DNA of 64,000 nucleotides from Bacteroidota bacterium (lineage in GTDB: Bacteria; Bacteroidota; Ignavibacteria; UBA10030; UBA8401). A program made the translations under genes and the position numbers. The notes beneath the pieces were generated by a model, which had not been told where the DNA came from, did not search any database, and saw only the letters and a program-made list of their open reading frames with translations. Position 1 is the stretch's first letter, and the number at the start of each line of letters is the position of its first letter. The stretch covers positions 1-64,000 of the forward strand of contig JAJYOK010000017.1 in assembly GCA_021796215.1 (NCBI GenBank), in the 5' to 3' direction. Shown here piece by piece: positions 1-7,618 of this stretch.

Positions 1-134
1 TAGTGAATGAGCGGCAGTCGCCTGGAAAATATTCTGTGACATTCCATACGGAAACTCTGACGAGCGGGATCTATTTCTACAGGCTTTGCGCCGGGGACTA
101 TTCTTCAACAAAAAAACTAATGCTGTTGAAATAA
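1..134 (+). CDS. 3' end of a T9SS-secreted protein (cut by window edge)
   Basis: Only the last 43 codons are present; the frame is open from base 3 to the TAA at 132-134. The residues follow the pattern of a type A T9SS C-terminal sorting domain: a beta-strand-rich stretch, then SGIYFYRL, a short turn, and a final KKLMLLK. In Bacteroidota such tails direct a protein through the outer membrane by the type IX system and are then removed. What the cargo part does cannot be seen. A strong terminator follows about 40 bases downstream. Confidence 0.8.
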   Translation, partial: VNERQSPGKYSVTFHTETLTSGIYFYRLCAGDYSSTKKLMLLK

Positions 135-176
135 AAAAAATCGGGCGTGAAAAAGCCTTGAGCGTTTCTCGCATTT

Positions 177-216
177 AAGCCTCTTTATGCTGAACTGCAT
201 AATGAGGCTTTTTTTA
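177..216 (+). terminator. Rho-independent terminator
   Basis: A 14-base stem (AAGCCTCTTTATGC paired with GCATAATGAGGCTT, one mismatch) closes a 6-base loop and runs straight into a T tract. It ends the transcript of the partial T9SS gene. Confidence 0.85.
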
Positions 217-279
217 TTTCAAAAATCTCTTTAATCTCGAAAAGAGATTTTGTAGATTGTGTGGAAAGATTTCTTGAGC

Positions 280-1362
280 ATGACACGAGCAAAAGTTGCA
301 GTTCTGAAAACCCACCCATCCACAGTCCTGAAGGACTATGAGAAATTACTGCGTCTTGCAGGAATTGAAAGCGCACTTTCAAAATCTTCACCGGTAATTC
401 TCAAAGACAATATCACGTGGCATTTTCCATACCTCAGTGCAAATACAACGCCGTGGCAGTTGGAAGGAACAGTTCTGACATTGCAGAATTTGGGTTTCCG
501 GAATCTCGTCTCAGTGCATAACAACACAGTCGTTACGGATCCATACCGGGGCGAAAAATTGAACAAGCTTGCCCCGCTGTATAAAAAATATCATGTCGAA
601 GAACGCTATAACTTTAATTCCGATGAAATAAAGTGGATTCACTATCAGCCAAAAGCAAAAATGCACGCGCTCGACAAGGTGTATCCTCATGGTATTCACA
701 TTCCTGAATATTTTTTCGGGAAGAATATCATTCACTTGCCGACTGTGAAAACGCATATTTATACAACGACAACCGGCGCGATGAAGAACGCATTCGGCGG
801 ATTACTGAACACCCGCCGCCATTACACTCACACATGGATTCATGAAACTTTGGTTGACCTGCTCGCAATTCAAAAAGAAATCCATTCCGGGATCTTTGCT
901 GTGATGGACGGAACAATCTGCGGCAACGGACCCGGTCCACGCACTATGATTCCTGTTGAGAAAGATTATATTCTTGCCGGCTCCGATCAGGTCGCTATTG
1001 ATGCGGTTGCGGCAAAGATGATGGGATTCGATCCGATGAGCATTAAATATCTCCGGCTGGCGCATGAAGACAACCTTGGCTGCGCCGATCCGCATGAAAT
1101 TGAAATTATCGGTGAAGACATTTCGAACATTAATTTTGGTTTTACCGTGGGAGACAATATGGCAAGCCTTGCCGGAGATGCGCTCTGGTTTGGGCCTCTA
1201 AAATCAATCCAGCGATTCTTCTTTCATACTCCGCTTGTGTACGGATTTGTCTTTGCTTCATATTTCTATCATGATTATTTTTGGTGGCCCCTGAAAGGAA
1301 AAGCCGCAATGAACAAGATAAAGACTCAGTCAAAGTGGGGACGACTGTTCGATGAATATTGA
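280..1362 (+). CDS. DUF362 domain-containing protein
   Basis: A soluble protein of 360 residues that fits the DUF362 family over most of its length. The central part has the family's typical run of HLPTVKTH followed by GAMKN and a glycine-rich FGGLL, and later MDGTICGNGPGPR and AGSDQVAIDAVAA. The family is found with or without ferredoxin domains, and its biochemical role is unsettled; this copy has no ferredoxin domain. I chose ATG 280, which has GGAAAG about 12 bases upstream; an in-frame GTG at 259 would add seven residues. The stop overlaps the next start (TGATG), so it is probably co-transcribed with the transporter gene. Confidence 0.75.
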   Translation: MTRAKVAVLKTHPSTVLKDYEKLLRLAGIESALSKSSPVILKDNITWHFPYLSANTTPWQLEGTVLTLQNLGFRNLVSVHNNTVVTDPYRGEKLNKLAPLYKKYHVEERYNFNSDEIKWIHYQPKAKMHALDKVYPHGIHIPEYFFGKNIIHLPTVKTHIYTTTTGAMKNAFGGLLNTRRHYTHTWIHETLVDLLAIQKEIHSGIFAVMDGTICGNGPGPRTMIPVEKDYILAGSDQVAIDAVAAKMMGFDPMSIKYLRLAHEDNLGCADPHEIEIIGEDISNINFGFTVGDNMASLAGDALWFGPLKSIQRFFFHTPLVYGFVFASYFYHDYFWWPLKGKAAMNKIKTQSKWGRLFDEY

Positions 1363-2303
1363 TGATGACTCCAGAAAACAAAGTTGAAAACCACGCCAGA
1401 AGACGGGCTGAGCTTGTTCTTTTTGCTACAACATTTATCTGGGGCGGCACATTTGTCATTGTGAAAATCGGAGTGGAAAGCATTTCGCCTTTCCTCTTTG
1501 TTGCCGTCAGATTTACAATCGGTTCTATCCTTTTTGCCTTGATTTTTTTACCCCGCCTCTTCAGCATCCGATGGGGCGCTGTGTGGAAGGGGGCCGTTCT
1601 GGGTTTGCTGCTCGGTGCCGGGCTTGCGCTTCAAACTGCCGGAATTCAGTTTACAACGGCGTCGAATTCAGGATTCATTACCGGCATGATGGTAGTCTTC
1701 ACGCCGCTTGCACAATTGGCTATCGAACGCCGTCTGCCGAAGCTTGGCAACGTTCTCGGCGTTCTTATCGTCACGCTCGGATTGTATTTGCTCACTTCGC
1801 CCGGTGCATCGGGTTTCAATTTTGGCGACCTTCTTGTGCTCATCGCCGCATTTCTTTTTGGAATCTATATTGTATATTTGGATATCTTTACAAAAGAAGA
1901 GGAAACTTTTTCAATTGCGTTCACACAAACCGCATGCACGGCACTTGTCGCGTGGATGCTCGTTCCGTTTGAAACGACGCACTTTGTATTCAACATGAAT
2001 TTGATCGGAATTTTATTTTATACCGGATTTCTTGCAACAGTTGTCACAACGTATACGCAGACACGATTTCAAAAAGATTCCACGCCGACGCGCGCAGCGA
2101 TCATTTTTACATTTGAACCGGTTCTGTCCGCTATTCTTGCGTATGTTGTGTTGCATGAAATTCTTGGCGTCACCGGTATTATTGGCGGAACATTGATTGT
2201 TGGAGGCATTCTTGTTTCTGAATTATCCGATACGTGGATCGGGCGCTGGAGTTTATTCCGCTCTAAACGGAAATGGAAATTCGACATCACTGAGGAAGAA
2301 TAA
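1362..2303 (+). CDS. EamA/DMT-family transporter
   Basis: An inner-membrane protein of 313 residues with about ten hydrophobic segments arranged as two EamA repeats. The first begins with the family signature FIWGGTFVIVK near residue 22 and the second ends with a glycine-rich helix near residue 280. Drug/metabolite transporters of this type export small solutes such as amino acids or purines; the substrate here cannot be told. ATG 1362 overlaps the DUF362 stop by one base, and a second ATG follows at 1365. A short charged cytoplasmic tail ends the protein. Confidence 0.88.
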   Translation: MMTPENKVENHARRRAELVLFATTFIWGGTFVIVKIGVESISPFLFVAVRFTIGSILFALIFLPRLFSIRWGAVWKGAVLGLLLGAGLALQTAGIQFTTASNSGFITGMMVVFTPLAQLAIERRLPKLGNVLGVLIVTLGLYLLTSPGASGFNFGDLLVLIAAFLFGIYIVYLDIFTKEEETFSIAFTQTACTALVAWMLVPFETTHFVFNMNLIGILFYTGFLATVVTTYTQTRFQKDSTPTRAAIIFTFEPVLSAILAYVVLHEILGVTGIIGGTLIVGGILVSELSDTWIGRWSLFRSKRKWKFDITEEE

Positions 2304-2309
2304 GCTGCC

Positions 2310-2582
2310 ATGGACGTGCACGCAATAATTGTTGTCAGCGGGCTTGTGCAGGGAGTCGGATTCCGCTGGTTTGTGAATCGCCACGCTGTGCGGTTAGGGT
2401 TAAAGGGATTTGTGCAGAATAAATTTGATGGTACCGTTCTTGTTGAAGTGGAAGGAAATCGTTCGCTCATCGAAGAGCTGATCAAGGAATTAAAAGTCGG
2501 TCCCCGCGCCGCACAGGTCACGGACATGAAGATCGAATGGAGCGAACCCGGGAATATGTTTTTAGGATTCTCAATAAAGTAG
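2310..2582 (+). CDS. acyP: Acylphosphatase
   Basis: A 90-residue protein covering the whole acylphosphatase fold. The phosphate-binding loop VQGVGFR is at residues 13-19 with the catalytic arginine R19, and the catalytic asparagine is N37 in FVQNK. The enzyme hydrolyses acyl phosphates such as acetyl or carbamoyl phosphate in the cytoplasm. It starts six bases after the transporter stop, so these genes probably form one unit. Length and motifs are normal. Confidence 0.95.
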   Translation: MDVHAIIVVSGLVQGVGFRWFVNRHAVRLGLKGFVQNKFDGTVLVEVEGNRSLIEELIKELKVGPRAAQVTDMKIEWSEPGNMFLGFSIK

Positions 2583-2603
2583 CCGCAGACTTTACGTCTG
2601 CGG
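2583..2603. repeat. Short hairpin after acyP
   Basis: Perfect 8-base inverted repeat CCGCAGAC / GTCTGCGG around the loop TTTAC, immediately after the acyP stop. No T tract follows, so it is more likely a dispersed palindrome or an mRNA-end stabiliser than a terminator. Confidence 0.6.
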
Positions 2604-2666
2604 TTATGAAGCGAAATCTTTGACTCATGGTATGCAGAGAAGGAAAGTGTATAAAAAAATAGGTTC

Positions 2667-2733
2667 GTCATGCCCGAACGCTTTAGTCAGGCATCCATAG
2701 CATGGATTCCCGCTAAAAACATGCGGGAATGAC
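2667..2733. repeat. Dispersed palindromic repeat (TCATGCCCGAAC family)
   Basis: A GTCATGCCCGAACG stretch is followed by a hairpin ATTCCCGC / GCGGGAAT with a 9-base loop. Related sequence recurs at 30331-30366 and, in a different form, in the 6501-7034 array. Two T tracts follow, so this copy may also terminate transcription from acyP. Confidence 0.7.
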
Positions 2734-2806
2734 TTTTTCTTTTTCGGTCTTGCGTAACATCAGTCGTTGAATTTAAAATGCGAACAAACTAAACAGGAGT
2801 ATTTTT

Positions 2807-3283
2807 TTGAATCGTATCGGCTTTGGTTACGACGTGCACAAATTAGTTGAGGGACGCAGGCTTATTCTCGGCGGCGTTGAGATCCCGAATGAAAAAGGAT
2901 TGCTCGGTCATTCGGATGCCGACGTTGTGCTTCATGCACTGTGCGACGCACTTCTCGGCGCCGCGGCGCTGGGAGATATCGGGAAACATTTCCCGGATAC
3001 CGACCCTCAGTACAAAGATATTTCAAGTTTAAACTTGCTTGAGAAGACCGGCAATTTGCTTTTGCAGCATCATTTCAATATTGTCAATGCAGATGTTACG
3101 ATCGTTCTTCAACAGCCGAAAATTGCTCCGTATGTTGAAACGATGCGCGCTAACATTGCGCACGTGCTTCGGATCGCTGTAAATAATATTTCAATCAAAG
3201 CAACAACGAATGAAGGAATGGGATTCATCGGCACCGGCGAAGGTGCCGCTGCGTACGCAATCGCCTCCATTCAATCAAAATAG
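2807..3283 (+). CDS. ispF: 2-C-methyl-D-erythritol 2,4-cyclodiphosphate synthase
   Basis: IspF converts CDP-methylerythritol 2-phosphate to the cyclic diphosphate in the non-mevalonate isoprenoid pathway. The 158-residue length is normal. The metal ligands D9 and H11 (GYDVH) and H43 are present, with the flexible GHSDAD loop at 34-39 and the C-terminal [14 protein letters not shown] motif. The start is TTG, supported by AGGAG eight bases upstream; no better in-frame start precedes it. ispD is not adjacent. The next gene follows after 20 bases. Confidence 0.97.
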   Translation: MNRIGFGYDVHKLVEGRRLILGGVEIPNEKGLLGHSDADVVLHALCDALLGAAALGDIGKHFPDTDPQYKDISSLNLLEKTGNLLLQHHFNIVNADVTIVLQQPKIAPYVETMRANIAHVLRIAVNNISIKATTNEGMGFIGTGEGAAAYAIASIQSK

Positions 3284-3303
3284 AAAAACTAAAGCCAAAA
3301 CTT

Positions 3304-3924
3304 GTGGAATCTCTCGTTCATACTTTCCATCATCTGCATCCGGTGTGGATTTATCTGGCATTGTTTTCGTTCGCCTATGTCGAGAATATTTTCCCTCCGA
3401 CTCCAAGCGATATCCTCATCATCTTCGCAGGTTCGTTGGTCGCATACGGACAAATTCATCTCCTCGCGGCGCTGTTGATCACCACTGCCGGCAGCACCGC
3501 CGGCTTTATGACAATGTATATTGTCGGTGACTGGTTTGGAATTTCTATTGTAGAAAAGCAGAAGCTTCGCTTTCTTCCTCTTGAGAATATTCACAAGATC
3601 GAAAAGTGGTTCCGTCGCTGGGGCTACGCGCTGATCGTCGCAAACAGATTTTTATCGGGAACGCGCGCCGTCGTTTCATTCTTTGCCGGAATGTCTGAGC
3701 TTAAATTTTTGCCGACCGCAGTCCTTTGTTTTTTCAGCGCGCTGGCATGGAATTTTCTCCTCATCTATCTCGGTTCTGTCCTCGGACAGAACTGGCATGC
3801 TATTTCAGGATACCTTGTAACCTATAGCAAGTTTGTCACAGCAGTAATTTTCATCGTAATTTTATTTTTCGTCGTTCGATGGCTTTATAAGAAACGCGTG
3901 AAAGCCTCAGGGAATCTTCAATAA
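3304..3924 (+). CDS. DedA family membrane protein
   Basis: A 206-residue polytopic protein of the DedA/VTT (SNARE-associated) superfamily. It shows the family's re-entrant loop sequence ENIFPPTPSDILI near residues 28-40, a glycine/serine-rich helix, and the basic motif NRFLSGTRAVVSFFAG near residues 117-132. Members act as lipid scramblases or flippases for undecaprenyl phosphate or phosphatidylethanolamine, or support membrane homeostasis. The start is GTG at 3304 with no clear ribosome site. The last base overlaps the PAP2 start (ATGATCG), and pairing with a lipid phosphatase fits a role in carrier-lipid recycling. Confidence 0.9.
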   Translation: MESLVHTFHHLHPVWIYLALFSFAYVENIFPPTPSDILIIFAGSLVAYGQIHLLAALLITTAGSTAGFMTMYIVGDWFGISIVEKQKLRFLPLENIHKIEKWFRRWGYALIVANRFLSGTRAVVSFFAGMSELKFLPTAVLCFFSALAWNFLLIYLGSVLGQNWHAISGYLVTYSKFVTAVIFIVILFFVVRWLYKKRVKASGNLQ

Positions 3925-4511
3925 TGATCGAATTTTTGTATTCCATTGATAAAGCGGTTTTCTTTTTCATCAATCATACTCTCAGCAATCCGGTATTTGA
4001 TGTCGTCATGCCGTTCATTACCAACTTGAACCAGATTCTTTTGGTGAAGATTCTCGTTCTCATTCTTTGGTTGTGGCTGATGATCAAAGGAGGGAAGACC
4101 GGACGCACTGTCGGCATTCTTCTCATTCTCACGATCATTTTCAGCGACCAGCTAAGCAGCCACATTATCAAATTCTGGTTTGCGCGGGTCCGTCCGTGCC
4201 ATGCTCTTCAGGGCGTGCGCGAGCTTGTCGGATGCGGCAGCGGGTATTCGTTTCCTTCATCGCATGCGGTAAATAATTTCGCCGGCGCAACGGTCATTGC
4301 ATATTATTATCGGAAACAAAAATGGGGATGGTACAGCTTTGCGTCGCTTGTTGCATTCACACGCCCGTATGTCGGAGTGCATTATCCGTCGGATATTCTT
4401 GGCGGTGCAATTATCGGTACCGGCTGCGGCTACATTATTATTGGCGTCTGGACATTTGCGGAAAAAAGAATTGCTCTTTTTATTGCCAAACGTAAAGGGG
4501 AGAGGGTTTAA
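3924..4511 (+). CDS. PAP2 family membrane lipid phosphatase
   Basis: A 195-residue membrane protein with the three phosphatase motifs of the PAP2 superfamily: KFWFARVRP (C1), FPSSHA (C2) and RPYVGVHYPSD (C3), holding the conserved Arg, His and Asp. About six hydrophobic segments surround them. Candidate substrates are undecaprenyl diphosphate or phosphatidyl lipids. Its coupling to the DedA gene, overlapping by one base, favours the carrier-lipid option, but this is inference. Confidence 0.88.
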   Translation: MIEFLYSIDKAVFFFINHTLSNPVFDVVMPFITNLNQILLVKILVLILWLWLMIKGGKTGRTVGILLILTIIFSDQLSSHIIKFWFARVRPCHALQGVRELVGCGSGYSFPSSHAVNNFAGATVIAYYYRKQKWGWYSFASLVAFTRPYVGVHYPSDILGGAIIGTGCGYIIIGVWTFAEKRIALFIAKRKGERV

Positions 4512-4530
4512 AAATTCGTTTTAGAGTAAC

Positions 4531-4584
4531 GTCATTCCCGCCCGCCTGCCAAAGCGAAGCGGCGGTCAGGCGAAGGCGGGAATC
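4531..4584. repeat. Dispersed palindrome between convergent genes
   Basis: GTCATTCCCGCCCGCC at one end and a complementary GGCGGGAATC at the other, with an inner GCGAAGC / GCGAAG-rich segment. It lies between the convergent PAP2 and cupredoxin genes and belongs to the TCATTCCCG...GGGAATC class seen elsewhere in this window. Confidence 0.7.
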
Positions 4585-4623
4585 TAAGTATAAGTAGTAA
4601 GCTGTTAGACCTTTTGCGTAACT

Positions 4624-5256
4624 TCACTTGATCAACACAAGTTTCTTTGTCTCCGTCTGCGTTCCAACCTGCATACGGTAAAAGTAAACCCCGCTCGGAA
4701 AATCTGCCGCGTTCCATTGGCGCTTGTATTCTCCCGCAGGTAATTCTCCTGAAACTATATTCGATACCTCTTTCCCCAGCGCATTGTATATCTTCAGCGA
4801 TACAAATGACTTTGCCGGAAGACTGAATGAAATTGTTGTCGCCGGATTAAACGGATTCGGATAGTTCTGCATCAGTATAAAGTTATCCGGAAGCGTCTTA
4901 ATAATAGATTTTACATCAGTCGCCGCATTGACAGTAATGGTGCCTTTCATTCCAATCGAAGCATGGGGAACACAAACGTAGTAGTGCACACCTGCCTGAG
5001 TAAGCACAACCGTTCCACCGCCGGAAGGAAGGTCAAATCCTCCGTTGGAAGTTGTTCCGCCCGCAGTCCATGTCGCTTCGTCCACTTCGCGGGCAGTATG
5101 GATAGATTCAAGAACAAAATTCACCGTATCCCCGCTGGTAATTGTAATACTGCTCGGAGAGAACGAGAACCCGGAATTGCCGATGGTGTGGGTCGTTGAA
5201 TAACTCATGCTTGCGGCGGCAAGTATAAGGAACAAAAAAAGAATCACTCTTTTCAT
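4624..5256 (-). CDS. Exported cupredoxin with T9SS sorting domain
   Basis: A 210-residue precursor in three parts. Residues 1-20 are a Sec signal peptide. Residues about 22-110 are a plastocyanin-like domain with a type 1 copper set: His in SIHTA, then Cys and His in YYVCVPH, then Met in GMKG. Residues about 120-210 are a type A T9SS sorting domain with NYPNPFNPATT and the ending KKLVLIK. It is expected outside the cell or on its surface, carrying electrons. The start is MKRVIL with AGGAG nine bases upstream; a longer in-frame start at 5301 would spoil the signal peptide. Confidence 0.88.
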   Translation of the reverse strand: MKRVILFLFLILAAASMSYSTTHTIGNSGFSFSPSSITITSGDTVNFVLESIHTAREVDEATWTAGGTTSNGGFDLPSGGGTVVLTQAGVHYYVCVPHASIGMKGTITVNAATDVKSIIKTLPDNFILMQNYPNPFNPATTISFSLPAKSFVSLKIYNALGKEVSNIVSGELPAGEYKRQWNAADFPSGVYFYRMQVGTQTETKKLVLIK

Positions 5257-5721
5257 ATAATTTCTCCTATGTGCTTTATTTTGATATAGCAACATAGCCA
5301 CTTACTAAATCATTCCCGCAAACTCCTCCAATTTGAGATTTGCATCTTAACTTCGTCAGGAATCCTCTCGCGCAACCGTATCTTCAGGCAGGAACAGTCT
5401 TGCGGTACCTTAATCCGGCGTCTGTCTCGCTTAAAAAATATCCCTATTTTTTCCTTGCTTTTCGCAAATAAACACCATATACTGATTTCACCAATTGCAC
5501 CACACGGAAGGTGGAGCAGCCAACCCACGCACCGGTGCATGAAATTCCCAACATAACAACAATCAGCGGATTCACCAGTCTTTCGCACAAGCGGCATCTC
5601 ATGTCGTTTCCGTGAAAGCGGAGATCTATAGTCTTCATGCAGAAAAAAAAATTTGCACATACCTCATTTACCCACGCCCGGCAAACGGGCACATCTCTCA
5701 CCACACCACACAGGAGGCATT
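5257..5721. other. Intergenic region, no gene recognised
   Basis: These 465 bases separate two divergent genes. I see no convincing coding frame, RNA or repeat. A frame of 116 codons on the minus strand has no signal peptide, ribosome site or recognisable motif. A short CGCCCG / CGGGC hairpin lies just before the next gene. Confidence 0.5.
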
Positions 5722-6429
5722 ATGCCTGCAATAACGTCGTATGGATTGGAACAAGAAGGGAGAGTTCTCCCTACACTCATCGCGGATTACACCGATCGCA
5801 TGCAAAAGCGCGGCGTCAGTGCTGATAGACTTACACAGCTCAGCACTAAACTGCTAACTATGTCCGTTACACGTACCGCCGCTCTCAGCACAGTTTCAGG
5901 AAAGAAAAAACTCACTATCAACGAAGCAGATGCCCGCAAGAATGTGGTCGCGTCTATGATAAAAATGCGCCGTGCCGCTAAGCAGGTCTTTCCTGCAGGA
6001 AGTCCCGAGCTTGATGAATTCCACGTCGGTGATAAAGGAACTTCTTCAACAAAAACAGTTCTTGCCTTTGCGGATGATACCATCGCCGCATGGATCAAGT
6101 ACAAAGACCAGCTCGTTGCCAAAGGCGCACTGGAAGATGACTACACCGAACTTGTTGCCATCACTGCAGAACTTCGCTCCGTTGATACCTCTCAGGAAAA
6201 AGCAAAATCGAATGACGCCCCCGGCGCTACCGCCGCCTTCGTTGCGGCAAGAAACGCAGTGAAGGACGATCTCGACGATATCGAAAACCGTGTCGGGATG
6301 GAATTCCTGAAGGAGCCGGAAGTGCTCGCCCGTTTCCGTGAAGTGAAAAAACTTCGCTACAGCCCCGCACCTCGCGGCACGGAAGAGCCTGCACCCGCAC
6401 CTGCTCAACCCGCAGCAACACCCGCGTAG
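5722..6429 (+). CDS. Hypothetical helical protein with Pro/Ala-rich tail
   Basis: I do not recognise this 235-residue protein. It has no signal peptide or membrane segment. Residues 1-205 are predicted by eye to be mostly helical and rich in Ala, Lys, Asp and Glu; residues 212-235 form a low-complexity Pro/Ala/Glu tail. The start MPAITSYG at 5722 is fixed by CAGGAGG eight bases upstream, one of the best ribosome sites in the window, which suggests good expression. A terminator follows at once, so it is probably a single-gene transcript. Confidence 0.75.
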   Translation: MPAITSYGLEQEGRVLPTLIADYTDRMQKRGVSADRLTQLSTKLLTMSVTRTAALSTVSGKKKLTINEADARKNVVASMIKMRRAAKQVFPAGSPELDEFHVGDKGTSSTKTVLAFADDTIAAWIKYKDQLVAKGALEDDYTELVAITAELRSVDTSQEKAKSNDAPGATAAFVAARNAVKDDLDDIENRVGMEFLKEPEVLARFREVKKLRYSPAPRGTEEPAPAPAQPAATPA

Positions 6430-6440
6430 TAAAAAAAACA

Positions 6441-6478
6441 AAGATGATCCCGCTTTTTAGCGGGGTCATCTTTTTTTG
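6441..6478 (+). terminator. Rho-independent terminator
   Basis: The stem AAGATGATCCCGCT / AGCGGGGTCATCTT (one G-T or mismatch position) with a 3-4 base T loop is followed by seven T. It ends the 5722-6429 gene. Confidence 0.9.
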
Positions 6479-6500
6479 TCAAAAACATAACTGCCCGGTG

Positions 6501-7034
6501 TCCTTCCCGAACGCTCTTATCGGGAATCCATCGTCATTCTGAGCGCAGCGAAGCGGCGTCTTGTGCCGCCACGCTCCGCGTGGAATCCAGCTTCTCTTGT
6601 GGTTCTTTCTCTTGCTTCATCTCTCGTCATTCCCGAACGCTCTTATCGGGAATCCATCGTCATTCTGAGTGCAGCGAAGCGGCGTTTCGTGCCGCCACGC
6701 TCCGCGTGGAATCCAGCTTTCTCTTTTGGTTCTTTCTCTTGCTTCATCTCTCGTCATTCCCGAACGCTCTTATCGGGAATCCATCGTCATTCTGAGCGCA
6801 GCGAAGCGGCGTTTTGTGCCGCCACGCTCCGCGTGGAATCCAGCTTCTCTTTTGGTTCTTTCTCTTGCTTCATCTCTCGTCATTCCCGAACGCTCTTACC
6901 GGGAATACATCGTCATTCTGAGCGCAGCGAAGCGGCGTCTTGTGCCGCCACGCTCCGCGTGGAATCCAGCTTCTCTTTTGGTTCTTTCTCTTGCTTCATC
7001 TCTCGTCATTCCCGAACGCTCTTATCGGGAATCC
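6501..7034. repeat. 126-bp tandem repeat array (four units plus a partial fifth)
   Basis: Units begin at about 6501, 6627, 6754, 6880 and 7006, a spacing of 126, 127, 126 and 126. Each unit joins two palindromic modules. Module A is TTCCCGAACGCTCTTATCGGGAA. Module B is TCATTCTGAGCGCAGCGAAG followed by GCGGC / GCCGC and CCACGC / GCGTGG hairpins. A TTCTTTCTCTTG-rich linker follows. Units are nearly identical, so the amplification is recent. Because 126 is a multiple of three, long open frames run through it; I do not regard them as genes. Confidence 0.95.
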
Positions 7035-7092
7035 ATTTTCCAACATCTCATCGTGAACGCCTCTCTTACCAACGCCCTCTCAACGGCATTCA

Positions 7093-7214
7093 GAAAAAAC
7101 GGCGTTTAAAAATTTCGGAGCGTAGAGTTAAAAAACAAATACTGTCTGAGCGGCGACGCAGACGCCGCGAGTTTATTTGTTTTAGCGGAGCGGAGAAATT
7201 TTCAGCCGTTTTTC
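7093..7214. repeat. Long imperfect inverted repeat
   Basis: Arms of about 45 bases face each other. The left arm reads AAACGGCGTTTAAAAATTTC and later AAAACAAATA; the right arm reads TATTTGTTTT and later GAAATTTTCAGCCGTTT. The centre holds a GCGGCG / CGCCGC hairpin. The transcript or single strand could fold into one rod of about 120 bases. Confidence 0.75.
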
Positions 7215-7239
7215 CTGCAAGCCTTGACCTTCTCTTTTG

Positions 7240-7273
7240 GTTCTTTCTCTTGTGTCAAGACAAGAGAAAGAAC
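7240..7273. repeat. Perfect 14-bp inverted repeat
   Basis: GTTCTTTCTCTTGT and its exact complement ACAAGAGAAAGAAC flank the 6-base loop GTCAAG. The left arm is the same linker sequence that closes each 126-bp unit upstream, so this looks like a rearranged end of that array. Confidence 0.85.
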
Positions 7274-7310
7274 AAGGGTACTCTCGCTCACGCCCGGCGC
7301 ACTCATCCAT

Positions 7311-7380
7311 CGTCATTCTGAGCGCAGCGAAGCGGCGTTTTGTGCCGCCACGCTCCGCGTGGAATCCAGCTTCTCTTGTG
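7311..7380. repeat. Detached copy of module B of the 126-bp unit
   Basis: Bases 7311-7372 repeat the CGTCATTCTGAGCGCAGCG...GTGGAATCCAGC module almost exactly, about 280 bases beyond the end of the array. It is followed by TTCTCTTGTGTCAAGACCAGAG, another relic of the linker palindrome. Confidence 0.9.
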
Positions 7381-7618
7381 TCAAGACCAGAGAAAGAATG
7401 ATTGAAAATCCCTCTGTGAAAACAGAGTCTCTTGTCCATCTTTCCATTTTCCATCACCCATCTGCCATTTCCTGATTGCATCTCCCACAAAATTTCTTTA
7501 TGTTTTCGCATCACAAACCATGAGAGACCAATCTTAGACTTACCGATGAAATTATTAATTGACGGAAACGAAGAAGCTGCATTCGGATTTTTGTGTTTTA
7601 CATGTCAAGGATTTATTA

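Noticed and set aside
2069-2671. A 200-codon minus-strand frame over the EamA and acyP genes
   Set aside because: It lies antisense to two well-supported genes and shows no domain or start signal.
5310-5660. A 116-codon minus-strand frame
   Set aside because: No ribosome site, signal or recognisable motif; Cys- and Arg-rich composition typical of chance frames.
6563-7321. Open frames of 252 and 146 codons on the plus strand
   Set aside because: They run through the 126-bp tandem repeats, whose period is a multiple of three, and have no ribosome site or protein-like composition.
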